A DNA stretch of 45,628 nt from Phycisphaerales bacterium (GCA_003171335.1 PMYD01000134.1:1-45628); one strand, 5' to 3'. Counted from the stretch's first letter, positions 24,004 through 32,986 are shown. The notes: generated by a model not told the origin, from the sequence alone. A program made the numbers and translations.

Positions 24004-24402
24004 GTGAGCATGGAGTTGATGAAAAAGGCCGTGGCGGCCAGCGTCAAGAAAGACCTGCCCCAGTTCGATATCGGCGACACGGTGGATGTGGCCGTGCGCA
24101 TCATCGAAGGTGAGAAAGAGCGCGTGCAGGTTTTCACCGGCGTGGTGATCGGCCGCAAGGGCTCGGGCATTCACGAAACCTTCATCGTCCGGCGAATCGT
24201 CGCCGGCGAGGGCGTGGAGCGCATCTTTCCGACGCACAGCCCGCGCGTGCTGAGCGTGACCGTGGTGCGCCACGCCCACACTCGCCGGGCCAAGCTGTAC
24301 TACCTCCGCCAGCGGATCGGCCGGGCCACGACGCTGCGCGAGCGCAACGTCACTGAGCACGCCGGCTCGCCCGCCGCCCAGAAGCAGACCGCCGGGGCGT
24401 GA
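24004..24402 (+). CDS. rplS: 50S ribosomal protein L19
   Basis: Large-subunit protein at the interface with the 30S subunit, 132 aa. The blocks FDIGDTVDVAVRIIEGEKERVQVFTGVVI and RIFPTHSPRVLSVTVVRHAHTRRAKLYYLR are diagnostic. GGGAGA lies 7 bases before the GTG at 24004. An ATG two codons later is also possible. The C-terminus is extended by about 15 residues (HAGSPAAQKQTAGA). The stop codon touches the left arm of a word array. Confidence 0.96.
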   Translation: MSMELMKKAVAASVKKDLPQFDIGDTVDVAVRIIEGEKERVQVFTGVVIGRKGSGIHETFIVRRIVAGEGVERIFPTHSPRVLSVTVVRHAHTRRAKLYYLRQRIGRATTLRERNVTEHAGSPAAQKQTAGA

Positions 24403-24505
24403 GGCAATTTGCGATTGTCGATTTGCGATTGAACGGCCGGATTCAGTCATGATGGGTCCGGCCGGTTTCTCAATCGCAAATCGAAAATCAAAAATCGCAA
24501 ATAGC
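24403..24505. repeat. GATTTGCGATTG inverted word arrays
   Basis: The left array at 24403-24432 (GGCAATTTGCGATTGTCG, then ATTTGCGATTG) faces the right array at 24471-24505 (CAATCGCAAATCG, then ATCGCAAATAGC). A GGCCGG/CCGGCC stem lies between them. It fills the gap from the rplS stop to within 20 bp of the yraN start. Confidence 0.85.
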
Positions 24506-24525
24506 ATCAATCCGGAGATAAGCGC

Positions 24526-24924
24526 GTGCACTTGTTCGGCCGATCCTGGAGCCTGGCCCGCCTCTTCGGCAAACCGCAAACGCTCGGGGCCCGGGGCGAG
24601 CGCCTGGCCGCGAAGACCCTCAAAGCCGCCGGCTGCCGGATCCTTGCCCGCAACTATCGCTGTCCCGCCGGCGAGGCGGACCTGGTGGCCCTGAAGGGCG
24701 ACATGCTCATCTTCGCCGAGGTCAAGACCCGCACCAGCGACTTCTTCACCGACCCGGAATCCGCGGTGGACCGCCGCAAGCAGGAAAAGTACCGCCGCGT
24801 CGCGCAATACTACCTCTCCCATATCCAGCGCGATGACCTGAGCACCCGATTCGATATTGTGGCGATCGTGATCCCTCCCGGGGAGAAGCCCCAGGTCCGC
24901 CACCTGGCGGATGCATTCCACTGA
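24526..24924 (+). CDS. yraN: UPF0102 family protein YraN
   Basis: Protein of 132 aa with a PD-(D/E)XK nuclease-like fold. GARGERLAAKTLKAAG opens the family. The core EADLVALKGDMLIFAEVKTR near 55-74 carries the Asp, Glu and Lys of the nuclease motif. The function is not established in the family. The start is a GTG at 24526 with GGAGA upstream. It is convergent with the radical SAM gene, with a gap of 21 bp. Confidence 0.9.
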   Translation: MHLFGRSWSLARLFGKPQTLGARGERLAAKTLKAAGCRILARNYRCPAGEADLVALKGDMLIFAEVKTRTSDFFTDPESAVDRRKQEKYRRVAQYYLSHIQRDDLSTRFDIVAIVIPPGEKPQVRHLADAFH

Positions 24925-24945
24925 TCTTTACCCGCCTGCGCGCTG

Positions 24946-27141
24946 CTAAAACAGCCAGAAGTCCGCCAGCCAGGCGGCTGTGGCCTGCAGTTCCCCCCGC
25001 CTCTCATAGAATGATACCGGGTTTGTCGAAGGAGGTTCGCTCTGAAGCTGCCGGTAGCGCCGTAGCACCAGCGAGAGCATTTCCGGCACATCTTGGCGAC
25101 GGCCTTGGGCGAAAAGCTTTTCCAATGTGTCTTTGCATTGCTGGTCGCTGAGGCGCAGGAGGTCGGCGTAGGTGATCTGGCAATTGGCCGGCAGTACCAG
25201 GGGCAGGGAGGCATGAATTTGCCTCACCTCCAGGGTGATCTTCTGGTCCGTGGCAGGTGTGACGGCAATGTCGTAGATGCCCCAATCGCCGGATTTGTTC
25301 ACTCGCCGCTCCCCTTGGGCGTTGACCAGGACAAGCTCCTGGCCCTCTGGCAGGCTAAAGGAAATGGTCTTCTGCCAGGCGTAGGGGTGTCGGGCCAGGT
25401 AGGCTTCCACCGCTTCCTCATGTCCGTCGGGAGCAGATCCGTGCGGAGCAGGTCCGTGGGGAGCAGGCTCTCCCCATCGCTCTCGCTCCACCTTCAACTC
25501 CAGGAGGACCCACTGGGGGGGACCGGCCTTGCTCGCCATAAAGGAGTACTCGGGGAGCAAACCGCGGCGCAGGTACGGGTCCAGTTTCTTCTGGAAGATT
25601 TCCGCTCGCCATTGGTTGGCAGCGGTCTCCATCTCGGCCAGCGTGGCGGCAATGCGTTGGCGGTCCTGCTGGCTGCGGGCCTGCGGGCCGCTGTCGGCCA
25701 GCAGCCGCTCCATCATGCTTCGCCACAAGAGGGCCGCGAACGAGAGCGACCGCTGCTGGGTCTTCAGCGCCGCCTTGACGGCCGCGGTGTAGTGCTCCAG
25801 GTCGGCCGGCAAGTCGCCGTCCCGGTAGGACCTGAAGAATTGCCAGGCAGGATCCTCGTGCAGGTCCGCACTCGGCACCGGCGCGCTGGGCAGCGGGTAC
25901 ACGGGTCCCCCGGCCTCCCACAGGAGGATCTGCTCCTCGATTCCGCCGCCGATAGGCGTGTCGGAACCGAGCTCGGGCGGGACCTGCATCGCCCCGGGAC
26001 GGGTCTGGGGCGCGCTGGCGAGAGCGGGCCCATCGCCCGCGCAGGCCGCGCCGCCGGCCAGAAGCGTGCCCAGGCAGACGGCGGCGCTGGCCCTGGTTTT
26101 CAGCGCTGCGGCTACGTGCCAGATGTCGCGGTAGCAGCCCTGCCCGGTTCGCCGCTGGAGCCAGCAGCCCCCGCCGCAGGCGCGGCGGTAGGCGCAGCGG
26201 GCGCATCGGCCCGCCGGCCGCCAGCGGCGAAGCTCTGCAAACCCGTCGCGCCAAATCTTCCCCAGCGGCTGGAGGAGCACGTTGCCCGCGCTGCACGAGC
26301 GATCCAGCGTGGTGCAGGGCACAACCTCGCCATCGGGCAGGATGACGCACTGCGCGCGCCCGGCCCCGCAGACCAGCGGGCGGTCCCTCACCAGCGGCTC
26401 CCAATCGCCGCAGTAGCCCATCTCGTCGGCCATCTGAACCGGGAAATACTGGCGCTTGGCCGCCACGAACTCCAGCAGCCGCCGGAGCTGCGGCCGGCTG
26501 AGGAAAAGATCGTCGCGGCCGGCGGCCCGGCCTTCGCCGATCAGCAGGTGAATTCCCCAGCAGGTGGCGCCGCTGGCCGCCACGGTCAAGAAGGTTTGAG
26601 GCAGGCAGGGAAAACTGATGGAGGTCACGGTCGTTCCGGCGGCGACCTCGGCGCCCAGGTGGCGAAAGAAGCGGATGGCCGCCAGGGCCTCATCAAACGC
26701 CCCGGCGCGGCCGCGAAACGCATCGTGCACCTCGGCCGGACCATCCACGCTGACGGCCGCGAACGCCGGGGGATATTCCTTCATCGCCGCTTGCACGGCC
26801 GGCGGCGGCAGGACCGCCGTATTCACGCTGTAGGCCACCTCGCGGCGGTGCAGCAGGGCGATCACCTCGGGCAAGTCCGGCCGCAGCATCGGCTCGCCGC
26901 CCGACAGGAGAAACTCCTCCACGCCCAGGTCGGCGACCTGGTCAACCAGATGGCGTGCTTGGGCCAGAGACATTTCGGTCCGGTCCGAGGCGCTGGCGCC
27001 CGTCAGGCAGTGCGGGCAGCGAAGATCGCATCGAAATGTGGTCAGCCATTGAACCAGCCGGGGGACGGGCAGGGCGGCGGCGTCCGCACAATCGCTGTGG
27101 CCAGTGCCGAACAATGTCCCCGTTCTGGAGTAGGTGGGCAT
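24946..27141 (-). CDS. Radical SAM/SPASM protein fused to a large unknown C-terminal region
   Basis: Protein of 731 aa. Residues 1-340 form a radical SAM domain with a SPASM C-terminus. Cys38, Cys42 and Cys45 (CDLRCPHC) bind the SAM cluster, and GGEP at 81-84 binds SAM. Auxiliary cluster cysteines fit at 258, 265, 276, 283, 313, 316, 322 and 326. Such enzymes modify peptides or anaerobic sulfatase-like maturation targets. At about 343-367 a hydrophobic stretch ends in GGAACAG, resembling a signal or lipobox segment. The remaining 364 residues are unrecognised. They hold three APHG/APDG repeats near 560-575 and end WLADFWLF. The start ATG has AAGGAG 5 bases upstream. No clear peptide substrate is encoded beside it. 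The next gene upstream on this strand is a DipZ-like redox protein. Confidence 0.8.
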   Translation of the reverse strand: MPTYSRTGTLFGTGHSDCADAAALPVPRLVQWLTTFRCDLRCPHCLTGASASDRTEMSLAQARHLVDQVADLGVEEFLLSGGEPMLRPDLPEVIALLHRREVAYSVNTAVLPPPAVQAAMKEYPPAFAAVSVDGPAEVHDAFRGRAGAFDEALAAIRFFRHLGAEVAAGTTVTSISFPCLPQTFLTVAASGATCWGIHLLIGEGRAAGRDDLFLSRPQLRRLLEFVAAKRQYFPVQMADEMGYCGDWEPLVRDRPLVCGAGRAQCVILPDGEVVPCTTLDRSCSAGNVLLQPLGKIWRDGFAELRRWRPAGRCARCAYRRACGGGCWLQRRTGQGCYRDIWHVAAALKTRASAAVCLGTLLAGGAACAGDGPALASAPQTRPGAMQVPPELGSDTPIGGGIEEQILLWEAGGPVYPLPSAPVPSADLHEDPAWQFFRSYRDGDLPADLEHYTAAVKAALKTQQRSLSFAALLWRSMMERLLADSGPQARSQQDRQRIAATLAEMETAANQWRAEIFQKKLDPYLRRGLLPEYSFMASKAGPPQWVLLELKVERERWGEPAPHGPAPHGSAPDGHEEAVEAYLARHPYAWQKTISFSLPEGQELVLVNAQGERRVNKSGDWGIYDIAVTPATDQKITLEVRQIHASLPLVLPANCQITYADLLRLSDQQCKDTLEKLFAQGRRQDVPEMLSLVLRRYRQLQSEPPSTNPVSFYERRGELQATAAWLADFWLF

Positions 27142-27337
27142 GCCGTCTCCTTCTCGTTCTCGCGCCCTTTCTTATGGTAAGGAAACCGCGCCGGGGCTGC
27201 AATGTTCTGCGCTGTCGGTCCGGGGACGGAATTGCGTTTTCATTTCTGCCTGGATACCATCCTCGCCGGCGGCAGGGTCGCCGCCCAACTACCTCTGTAA
27301 CACTTCAAGAAGGGCATAGCCCCGGGCGACTGCTCCA

Positions 27338-29155
27338 TCAGCCAAACGTGAACGTATAGGCATCCACGGAACCGGCGGCGACATCAATTTCCAGCGTGTG
27401 CTCGCCGTAGTCGCCCAGCGAGATGAGTTTATACAGGCGGTCCTCTTTGACGAGGGCCGTGCCGTCGCCGGCCACATCCTGCCCAGCGCTGGCGGCGGGG
27501 GGCTTGCCATCCAGCAGGATATGGAGCGTCGCGCCATCTCCAGAGCGGGCCACGAAGTACGCGTTCTTCGCCTGGAAACGGTAGATGATCTTCGCATTGG
27601 CCCCCGAGCGGGCGAACTCATCCTGCATATCCCACGAGCCGCCCAGGTACAGGCGGTTCACTTTAGCGGATGCCGGCAGGTTCAACGTCTGGGGGCCCAC
27701 CTGTCCCCTCGAGCCGTTGGCGACGTACTCGTTGCGCGCTGCGCCGAAATACGTCTCCGGCGAGCCCAGCCGCCGCGGATCCACCGCCGTGGATTGCACC
27801 TGGACAATGCTGCCGGGAACCTGAGATGTCGGCTGGCCGAGCACCTCGTTGCGCTCCCGCAGGGCTTGCTGAATGGCGTGTTCGGTCTGGTCGTACTCGC
27901 CCTCGCCCGCGTGGTCGTAGATGACAAACCCATCGATGTCGATGAGGTACTTGCGCGGCCAGAAGGAATTCCCGAATGCGTTCCAGGCGCCGTAATCGTT
28001 GTCCAGCACGGAGGGGTATTTCAGGCCAAAGCCCTTCACCGCCGCCTCGACATTTCCCTGCACCTTCTCAAACGCGAATTCCGGCGTGTGGATGCCGATG
28101 ATCTCCAGTCCCTGGTCGTGGTACTTGTCGTACCACGCCTTGAGATACGGCAGCGTGCGCTGGCAGTTGATGCAGCTATACGTCCAGAAATCAATCAGCA
28201 CCACTTTCTTGTGCCTGAACTGGCTGATGGTGATGGGCTGGCCATCCGTGTTGACGAAACCGCTGGGGTTCGTGATCTCCGGGGCGCTCGGGTACTTCCG
28301 TTGCTTGGCCCGGATGCGGGCCGCACCATCCGCGCTTGGACCGGATGTCGCCGCCCCGGCAGGCGCGCTTGTGGCCTCAGGCCCCGCGCTGGTATCGGCC
28401 GCCTGGCGTGTGCCGGGAACCGGCGGCGGCCCAGTCTGCCGGGCCAGCAGCGACTGTTCGATTTTCGTCACGTCGAACACATTGCCCGCCACCGCCACCT
28501 CCAGCTTCTTGTCGTAACCCAGCAGGATGGCCGCCCCGACCAGGACGAACAGCACGCCGATCGCGCGTTTGAACCACCCGCCCGGATTGGCCGCCACCCG
28601 AAAAGTCTTAAGCAATTTCTGGCCGGCCAGGGTCACCAGCAGCAGCGCCCCGCACAGCCCGGCCGCATAGGCCAGCAGGTACACCAGCCCCAGGGCGAAG
28701 CTGCGCGGCAGCACCGTGGCGAGAATCAGGAAATACGTTGGCGAACAACTCGAAAACACCGGGCCCAGGGCCGCCCCGACCAGCAAATCGCCGGCCGCAT
28801 TATGCTTGTCGTAGCCGGTGCTGAGCAGCCGGCTGGAAGAGCGATTGAGCCGATTGACCAGCGGCAAGTGCTCGTAGAGCGTCGGAAAGATGGTGACGAT
28901 GCCCAGCGCCACGATGATCCCTCCCGACAGATACTGCCAGAAGGATTGCGGCACCTGGATCAGAGCGCTGCTCGCCTTAAGCAGGATGGTGAAGACAACC
29001 ACGGAAACGCCCAAAGAGGCCGTGACGCGCATCGCCCGAACGGCGCTGCGCTGGCCGGCCAGCGTTCCGCCGACGATCACCGGCAGAAGCGAAATCGTGC
29101 ACGGCGCCAGCACCGTAAGCACGCCTGCCAGAAGCGAAAGCAATAAAAGTATCAT
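27338..29155 (-). CDS. DipZ-like cytochrome c biogenesis/thioredoxin fusion protein
   Basis: Protein of 605 aa. The first 220 residues form a CcdA-like membrane domain of about six helices with two electron-transfer cysteines near 19 (LAPC) and 137 (SSCSP). A Pro/Ala/Ser linker leads to a TlpA/thioredoxin-like periplasmic domain. It has a CxxC in FWTYSCINCQ at 328-331, then HTPEFAFEKV and ending near WPRKYLIDIDGFV. The C-terminal 130 residues form a beta-rich carbohydrate-binding-like domain. This layout is that of mycobacterial DipZ. It carries reducing electrons across the membrane to periplasmic substrates. It starts at the ATG at 29155. A TTG one codon earlier is possible. Confidence 0.88.
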   Translation of the reverse strand: MILLLLSLLAGVLTVLAPCTISLLPVIVGGTLAGQRSAVRAMRVTASLGVSVVVFTILLKASSALIQVPQSFWQYLSGGIIVALGIVTIFPTLYEHLPLVNRLNRSSSRLLSTGYDKHNAAGDLLVGAALGPVFSSCSPTYFLILATVLPRSFALGLVYLLAYAAGLCGALLLVTLAGQKLLKTFRVAANPGGWFKRAIGVLFVLVGAAILLGYDKKLEVAVAGNVFDVTKIEQSLLARQTGPPPVPGTRQAADTSAGPEATSAPAGAATSGPSADGAARIRAKQRKYPSAPEITNPSGFVNTDGQPITISQFRHKKVVLIDFWTYSCINCQRTLPYLKAWYDKYHDQGLEIIGIHTPEFAFEKVQGNVEAAVKGFGLKYPSVLDNDYGAWNAFGNSFWPRKYLIDIDGFVIYDHAGEGEYDQTEHAIQQALRERNEVLGQPTSQVPGSIVQVQSTAVDPRRLGSPETYFGAARNEYVANGSRGQVGPQTLNLPASAKVNRLYLGGSWDMQDEFARSGANAKIIYRFQAKNAYFVARSGDGATLHILLDGKPPAASAGQDVAGDGTALVKEDRLYKLISLGDYGEHTLEIDVAAGSVDAYTFTFG

Positions 29156-29231
29156 CAATTGATACTAGGCTGTCCCCCCACGGGATTCCATCCCCGGCCG
29201 GTCCGATTCTCGCGAGTGTGTCGCATTCATA

Positions 29232-29329
29232 CGGGTGCCGTGGTTGCATCAGTTTGCAACCACGCGTCACCGAGAGGAAGCTCCAACCGCAACACACGTG
29301 GCTGCAAAAAAATGCAGCCACGGCACCCG
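29232..29329. repeat. Palindromic element (CGGGTGCCGTGG ends)
   Basis: The terminal arms CGGGTGCCGTGG and CCACGGCACCCG are perfect. Inside each is a local hairpin: GGTTGCA with TGCAACC and GGCTGCA with TGCAGCC. It is 98 bp long, in the divergent space between dipZ and tatD. Confidence 0.8.
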
Positions 29330-29354
29330 GCTGGGCGGTAGACTTCCCGCTGCC

Positions 29355-30149
29355 ATGATCCTTATCGACACGCACTGTCACCTGACGCACGAGCGCCTGG
29401 CCGCCCGGGCGGATCTCGTCGTCGCCGAAGCGCGGGCGGCGGGTGTCGCCCTCTGCATTACGGCCGCCAGCGATGTGGAGGATTCGCGCCGGGCCGCCGC
29501 CTTGGCCTCGCGGCTCGAGGGGGTCTATGCCTCGGCCGGCGTGCATCCCCATGAGGCGAAGGATGCCCCGGGCGATTACCTGGAGCAGCTCGAGCAGATC
29601 GCCCACAGCGCCGGGAAAAAGTGCGTGGCGGTGGGGGAGATGGGGCTGGATTACCACTACGACTTCTCACCCCGCGACCGCCAGCGGCAGGTGTTTGAGG
29701 AGCAGCTTGATCTGGCCGCTCGCCTGGGGCTGCCGGTGATCGTTCATTGCCGCGAGGCCGCGGAGGACACGCTGGCCATATTGGCCAGGGCAGCCGGGAA
29801 GCTGGCGGGCGTGATTCACAGCTTCACGGGCGACAGCGTCGAGGTGCGCCGGTTTCTCGAACAGGGTTGGCACATCGGCTTTGCCGGCATCATCACGTTC
29901 AAGAACGCCCAGGCCAATCGCGAGGCGGCCAGGCTGGTCCCCGCCGACCGCGTGCTGGTCGAGACGGATGCCCCGTATCTTTCGCCCGAGCCGGTGCGGA
30001 AGATCTTCCCCAACGTTCCCGCCCACATCGTTCACACCGCCCGCTTGCTCGCCGAGCTTCGCGGCGTTGCCTTGGAAGCGCTCGCCGAACAAACCACGGC
30101 CAATGCCCGGCGGCTCTTCAACTTGGGCGAGAATCTCAATCTTCGTTAG
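29355..30149 (+). CDS. tatD: TatD-family DNase/metallohydrolase
   Basis: Metal-dependent hydrolase of 264 aa, with 3'-5' DNase or D-aminoacyl-tRNA deacylase activities known in the family. The metal ligands are His7 and His9 in DTHCH, Glu in VGEMGLDYHY, His in VIVHCREA, His in VIHSFTGD, and Asp in ETDAPYLSPEP. The start is the ATG at 29355 at the conserved N-terminus. The frame runs open through the upstream palindromic element but is not conserved there. Confidence 0.95.
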   Translation: MILIDTHCHLTHERLAARADLVVAEARAAGVALCITAASDVEDSRRAAALASRLEGVYASAGVHPHEAKDAPGDYLEQLEQIAHSAGKKCVAVGEMGLDYHYDFSPRDRQRQVFEEQLDLAARLGLPVIVHCREAAEDTLAILARAAGKLAGVIHSFTGDSVEVRRFLEQGWHIGFAGIITFKNAQANREAARLVPADRVLVETDAPYLSPEPVRKIFPNVPAHIVHTARLLAELRGVALEALAEQTTANARRLFNLGENLNLR

Positions 30150-30304
30150 CGGCCAACCATCATTCCGGAGCATCCCGAAACAAACGGGCTTGCTTCTATC
30201 TTGGCGTCAAGCCCCGGGGCGTGTAGGCTTCTACATGGCCGCCGGGTGATGGGGATTGAGAACTTCCCAAGCCCCGGCCCAAAACCTAAAGCCGGAGTTC
30301 CGGC

Positions 30305-31108
30305 GTGCGCATCCTGCTGACCAACGATGATGGCATCCTGGCGCCCGGCCTGGTGGCGCTGCACGCCGCCGTGGCGGACCTGGGCGAGGTGTCCGTGGTC
30401 GCGCCGGCCTCGCCGCAATCGGCGGCGGGGCATGGCATCACCGTGGGCGGCGAGCTGGCGGTCGAGCGCGTGAGCATCGATGGCAAGTTCTGGGGCCTGA
30501 GCGTTGAAGGCCGGCCGGCCGACTGCGTCAAGCTGGCCTTTCGCGCGCTATTGCCCAAGATGCCCGAGCTGGTTTTGAGCGGCATCAACGCGGGCGCCAA
30601 TACGGGAATTAACGTGCTTTACAGCGGTACGGTCGCGGCGGCGGCCGAGGGCGCCATGCTCGGCGCCAAGGCGGTGGCGTTCAGCCTGTCCACCGGCGGC
30701 GACCTGGACTTCACCCGCGCCGCCCGGTACTGCCGCGCGGTGCTGGAAATCCTGCTGGAGGGTAACCTGGAAAGCGGGCACCTGGTGAACGTGAACGTGC
30801 CGCGGCTGAAGGAGGGCGGGCCGGCCGGCATCTGCATCGCCCGCCAGTCCGTGGCGGCGGTGGATGAAAAGTACACCGGCCGCCGCGATGCCGAGGGCCG
30901 CGACCATTACCAGCTCACCGACTGGTACGGCTTCCTCAACCCCACGGCGGAAAGCGATGTGGCGGCGGTGGAGCGGGGCTATATCACCCTCACGCCGCTG
31001 CATGTCGATCTGACCGATTCGAGCAGGCTCGAGTCGCTGTCTCAACTGCCGTGGAAGCGGGCCATGGAGAAAATCGAAGCGCCGCGCCGCCGCAGGGGCA
31101 AGCGGTGA
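30305..31108 (+). CDS. surE: 5'/3'-nucleotidase SurE
   Basis: Metal-dependent nucleoside monophosphate phosphatase, 267 aa. Asp8 and Asp9 in LLTNDDGI, Ser39 in APASPQSAAGHG and Asn95 in SGINAGANTG are the expected metal ligands. The GTG at 30305 has GGAG 8 bases upstream. Its stop codon overlaps the GTG of the following lipoprotein gene. 30150-30304 shows no recognised gene. Confidence 0.95.
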   Translation: MRILLTNDDGILAPGLVALHAAVADLGEVSVVAPASPQSAAGHGITVGGELAVERVSIDGKFWGLSVEGRPADCVKLAFRALLPKMPELVLSGINAGANTGINVLYSGTVAAAAEGAMLGAKAVAFSLSTGGDLDFTRAARYCRAVLEILLEGNLESGHLVNVNVPRLKEGGPAGICIARQSVAAVDEKYTGRRDAEGRDHYQLTDWYGFLNPTAESDVAAVERGYITLTPLHVDLTDSSRLESLSQLPWKRAMEKIEAPRRRRGKR

Positions 31109-32253
31109 GCCGCCGCAGGGAAGGCTGGGGCGGCCGCTGGCCAGGCGTGCTCCTGGCGGCCCTGCTTGTGCTGGCCGGCTGTAAAAGAGTGACGCCAAAA
31201 GGGCAGCAGGGGGCCGATGGCCAGCAGCTCTGGGACCGGGCCCAGGCGGCCCTGGCCGCCGGCGATGGGCGCGGAGCCGAGACCCTGTTCCGCCAATCCT
31301 TGGCGCAGGATGCGGCCATCACGAAGTGGCGCTCGGCGGCCCTGGCGCTGGCGGGCGCAAATCACCTGGACCTGGCGGCCGACCTCTTGGCTGGTCACTC
31401 CGAGCCGGCCTTGCTGGCCCTGTCGCAGGCCATTGCCGCGTATCGCCAGGCGCCGCCGCCGGGGTTTGCCGATGCGCCGCTAGTGGTGGGGGCGATGGGC
31501 GATGCGCTCATGGTGGCCGCGGCGGCCGCACCGGCGGTGGAACTTGACCACCGGGTATCGATGACGGCCCGCGACCTGGCGGCGGCGATGCGCTATTGGC
31601 AGGCGTGGGTTTACTGCCGGCAGGCCGAAACCGGCGACGAGCCTGATGGCCGCTCGATGCTGCTGTGGCGGCTGCCGCAGGCGCCGGCCAAGCCGCCGCC
31701 GAATTACATCCTTCAGGTCAACCGCGGGCAATCCAAGGCGGATAGTGCCCCGCAAGGCCAGGTGAGGGTGTCTTACGAGGTGCTTCTCCATGAAAGCTCC
31801 GCCCCCCTGGGGCTGACCGACTCCGACCGGCTCGCGGATGAGGACTCGGCGCTGGCGGCGGTAACCGGACCGGCCCAGGTTTGTCTTGGGGTCTGGTCCG
31901 CCGAAGGTCCGGCGGCTGTGCTGGTCCTGGAAGGCACGGTGCAGGAAGATTCTTTCATCATTCAGGCCGCCTCCGATGCTGCCGCCTTCAGGAAGCTCCA
32001 GGAGGCGATGGCCGATCCGGCCCTGGTGGCGGGCCAGAGCATCGCCGCCGCCGGCTCGCGCGAGGCCGATGCCGTTGTCGCCCTGGCCGAGCAACTGGGT
32101 TTTGGCAGCGGCCGGCTGGTCCGTCAGGGCAGGCTGCTGGCGCCGGCGCTGCGAGATCCGCAGCCGGACGATGATGACACGGATACGGGGCAATGGCTGT
32201 GTGACTTGGTGAGCTACATCCGCTACGGCCGGCAGGCCGTGGCAGGAGGTTGA
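31105..32253 (+). CDS. Predicted lipoprotein with TPR-like N-terminal region
   Basis: Protein of 382 aa. The basic N-terminus and hydrophobic VLLAALLVLAGC place the lipidated Cys at position 26. The next 90 residues (LWDRAQAALAAGDGRGAETLFRQSLAQD) resemble tetratricopeptide helices. The rest is unrecognised, containing several strand-like segments and an acidic DDDDTDTG stretch near the end. The start is the GTG at 31105, which overlaps the surE stop (GTGA) and has AGGGG upstream. The stop lies inside the first unit of the repeat array at 32250. Confidence 0.68.
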   Translation: MSRRREGWGGRWPGVLLAALLVLAGCKRVTPKGQQGADGQQLWDRAQAALAAGDGRGAETLFRQSLAQDAAITKWRSAALALAGANHLDLAADLLAGHSEPALLALSQAIAAYRQAPPPGFADAPLVVGAMGDALMVAAAAAPAVELDHRVSMTARDLAAAMRYWQAWVYCRQAETGDEPDGRSMLLWRLPQAPAKPPPNYILQVNRGQSKADSAPQGQVRVSYEVLLHESSAPLGLTDSDRLADEDSALAAVTGPAQVCLGVWSAEGPAAVLVLEGTVQEDSFIIQAASDAAAFRKLQEAMADPALVAGQSIAAAGSREADAVVALAEQLGFGSGRLVRQGRLLAPALRDPQPDDDDTDTGQWLCDLVSYIRYGRQAVAGG

Positions 32254-32360
32254 GCCGTCCTGAGGGGGGGGCCACTCCGACAAAGTTGGAGTCGACTGAG
32301 GAATTTCCTCAGTTGAGCCGTCCTGAGGGGGGGTCCACTCCGACAAAGTTGGAGTCGACT
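32250..32360. repeat. 63-bp tandem repeat units 1 and 2
   Basis: Two units start with TTGAGCCGTCCTGAGGG at 32250 and 32313. Each includes ACTCCGACAAAGTTGGAGT. The first ends with the perfect palindrome CTGAGGAATTTCCTCAG. The second is cut after GGAGTCGACTG, where a palindromic element begins. Confidence 0.85.
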
Positions 32361-32640
32361 GGCCCTAAAGATAGATCTTTAGCCCTGAAGGGGCGAGATT
32401 ATAAAGCCCAGGGCAACGCCCTGGGAGGGAGGGGCCGCTTGGAGGTAAGCCCTGAAGGGGCGAAATCGGCGAGCAGGAAGCGCCGTTTCCTATATATTCC
32501 GCGCCGTGCCGCAACGTATAACGCCCCTTCAGGGCTCGGAGCACACGGGACATCCTTCACCCAGGGCGGCGCTTCGCTCTGCCCTGGGCTTTAATACAGC
32601 GCCCCTTCAGGGCTCAGAACCAGGATTCGACTCCAAACGG
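32361..32640. repeat. Palindromic element nested in the 63-bp array
   Basis: Arms GCCCTGAAGGGGCG and CGCCCCTTCAGGGC occur twice each. The pair AAAGCCCAGGGCAACGCCC and CCCTGGGCTTT forms longer arms. The boundaries are approximate. Confidence 0.8.
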
Positions 32641-32716
32641 TTCGGAGTCGACTGAGGAATTTCCTCAGTTGAGCCGTCCTGAGGGGGGGTCCACTCCGAC
32701 AAAGTTGGAGTCGATT
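32641..32716. repeat. 63-bp repeat, partial unit and unit 3
   Basis: CGGAGTCGACTGAGGAATTT, the tail of a unit, is followed by a further unit starting at 32669 and ending GGAGTCGATT. It is identical to unit 2 over most of its length. Confidence 0.85.
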
Positions 32717-32956
32717 AAGGGGGAATGGGCCGAACGCTGGGAAATTTCGGAGTTGCTCCCGGCACGACTCCAAAAAACTCTTGGATCCCCCTTCGGAAAT
32801 TCGGGACGTGCGTAGCACTTTTTCAACGCCCCGGCATATACAACAGGTAGATGCGTTTCGCATCTATGGCCACAACCTATAGTTAATGAACGCGACCATA
32901 TCGGGCAAAGCGGCGGATTCTGTGAAGAAAAAATGAAAATTTTTCGTCATTTGCTA

Positions 32957-32986
32957 TTGAAAATTTCCCACGAAGTGGTGTATTAT
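32957..32986 (+). promoter_or_regulatory. Promoter of the mraZ/dcw cluster
   Basis: TTGAAA (-35, five of six) and TATTAT (-10, five of six) are separated by 18 bases. The start would be about 30 bp before the mraZ ATG. Confidence 0.65.

Noticed and set aside
25093-27180. Long plus-strand open frame opposite the radical SAM fusion gene
   Set aside because: It is antisense to a gene with clear catalytic motifs and has the His/Arg/Gln/Gly-rich composition of a GC-driven shadow frame.
27398-29146. Long plus-strand open frame opposite the DipZ-like gene
   Set aside because: Antisense shadow with no recognisable domain. The minus-strand frame has a CxxC thioredoxin motif and membrane helices.
32250-32594. 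Plus-strand frame through the 63-bp repeats
   Set aside because: It consists of repeat read-through and has no domain.
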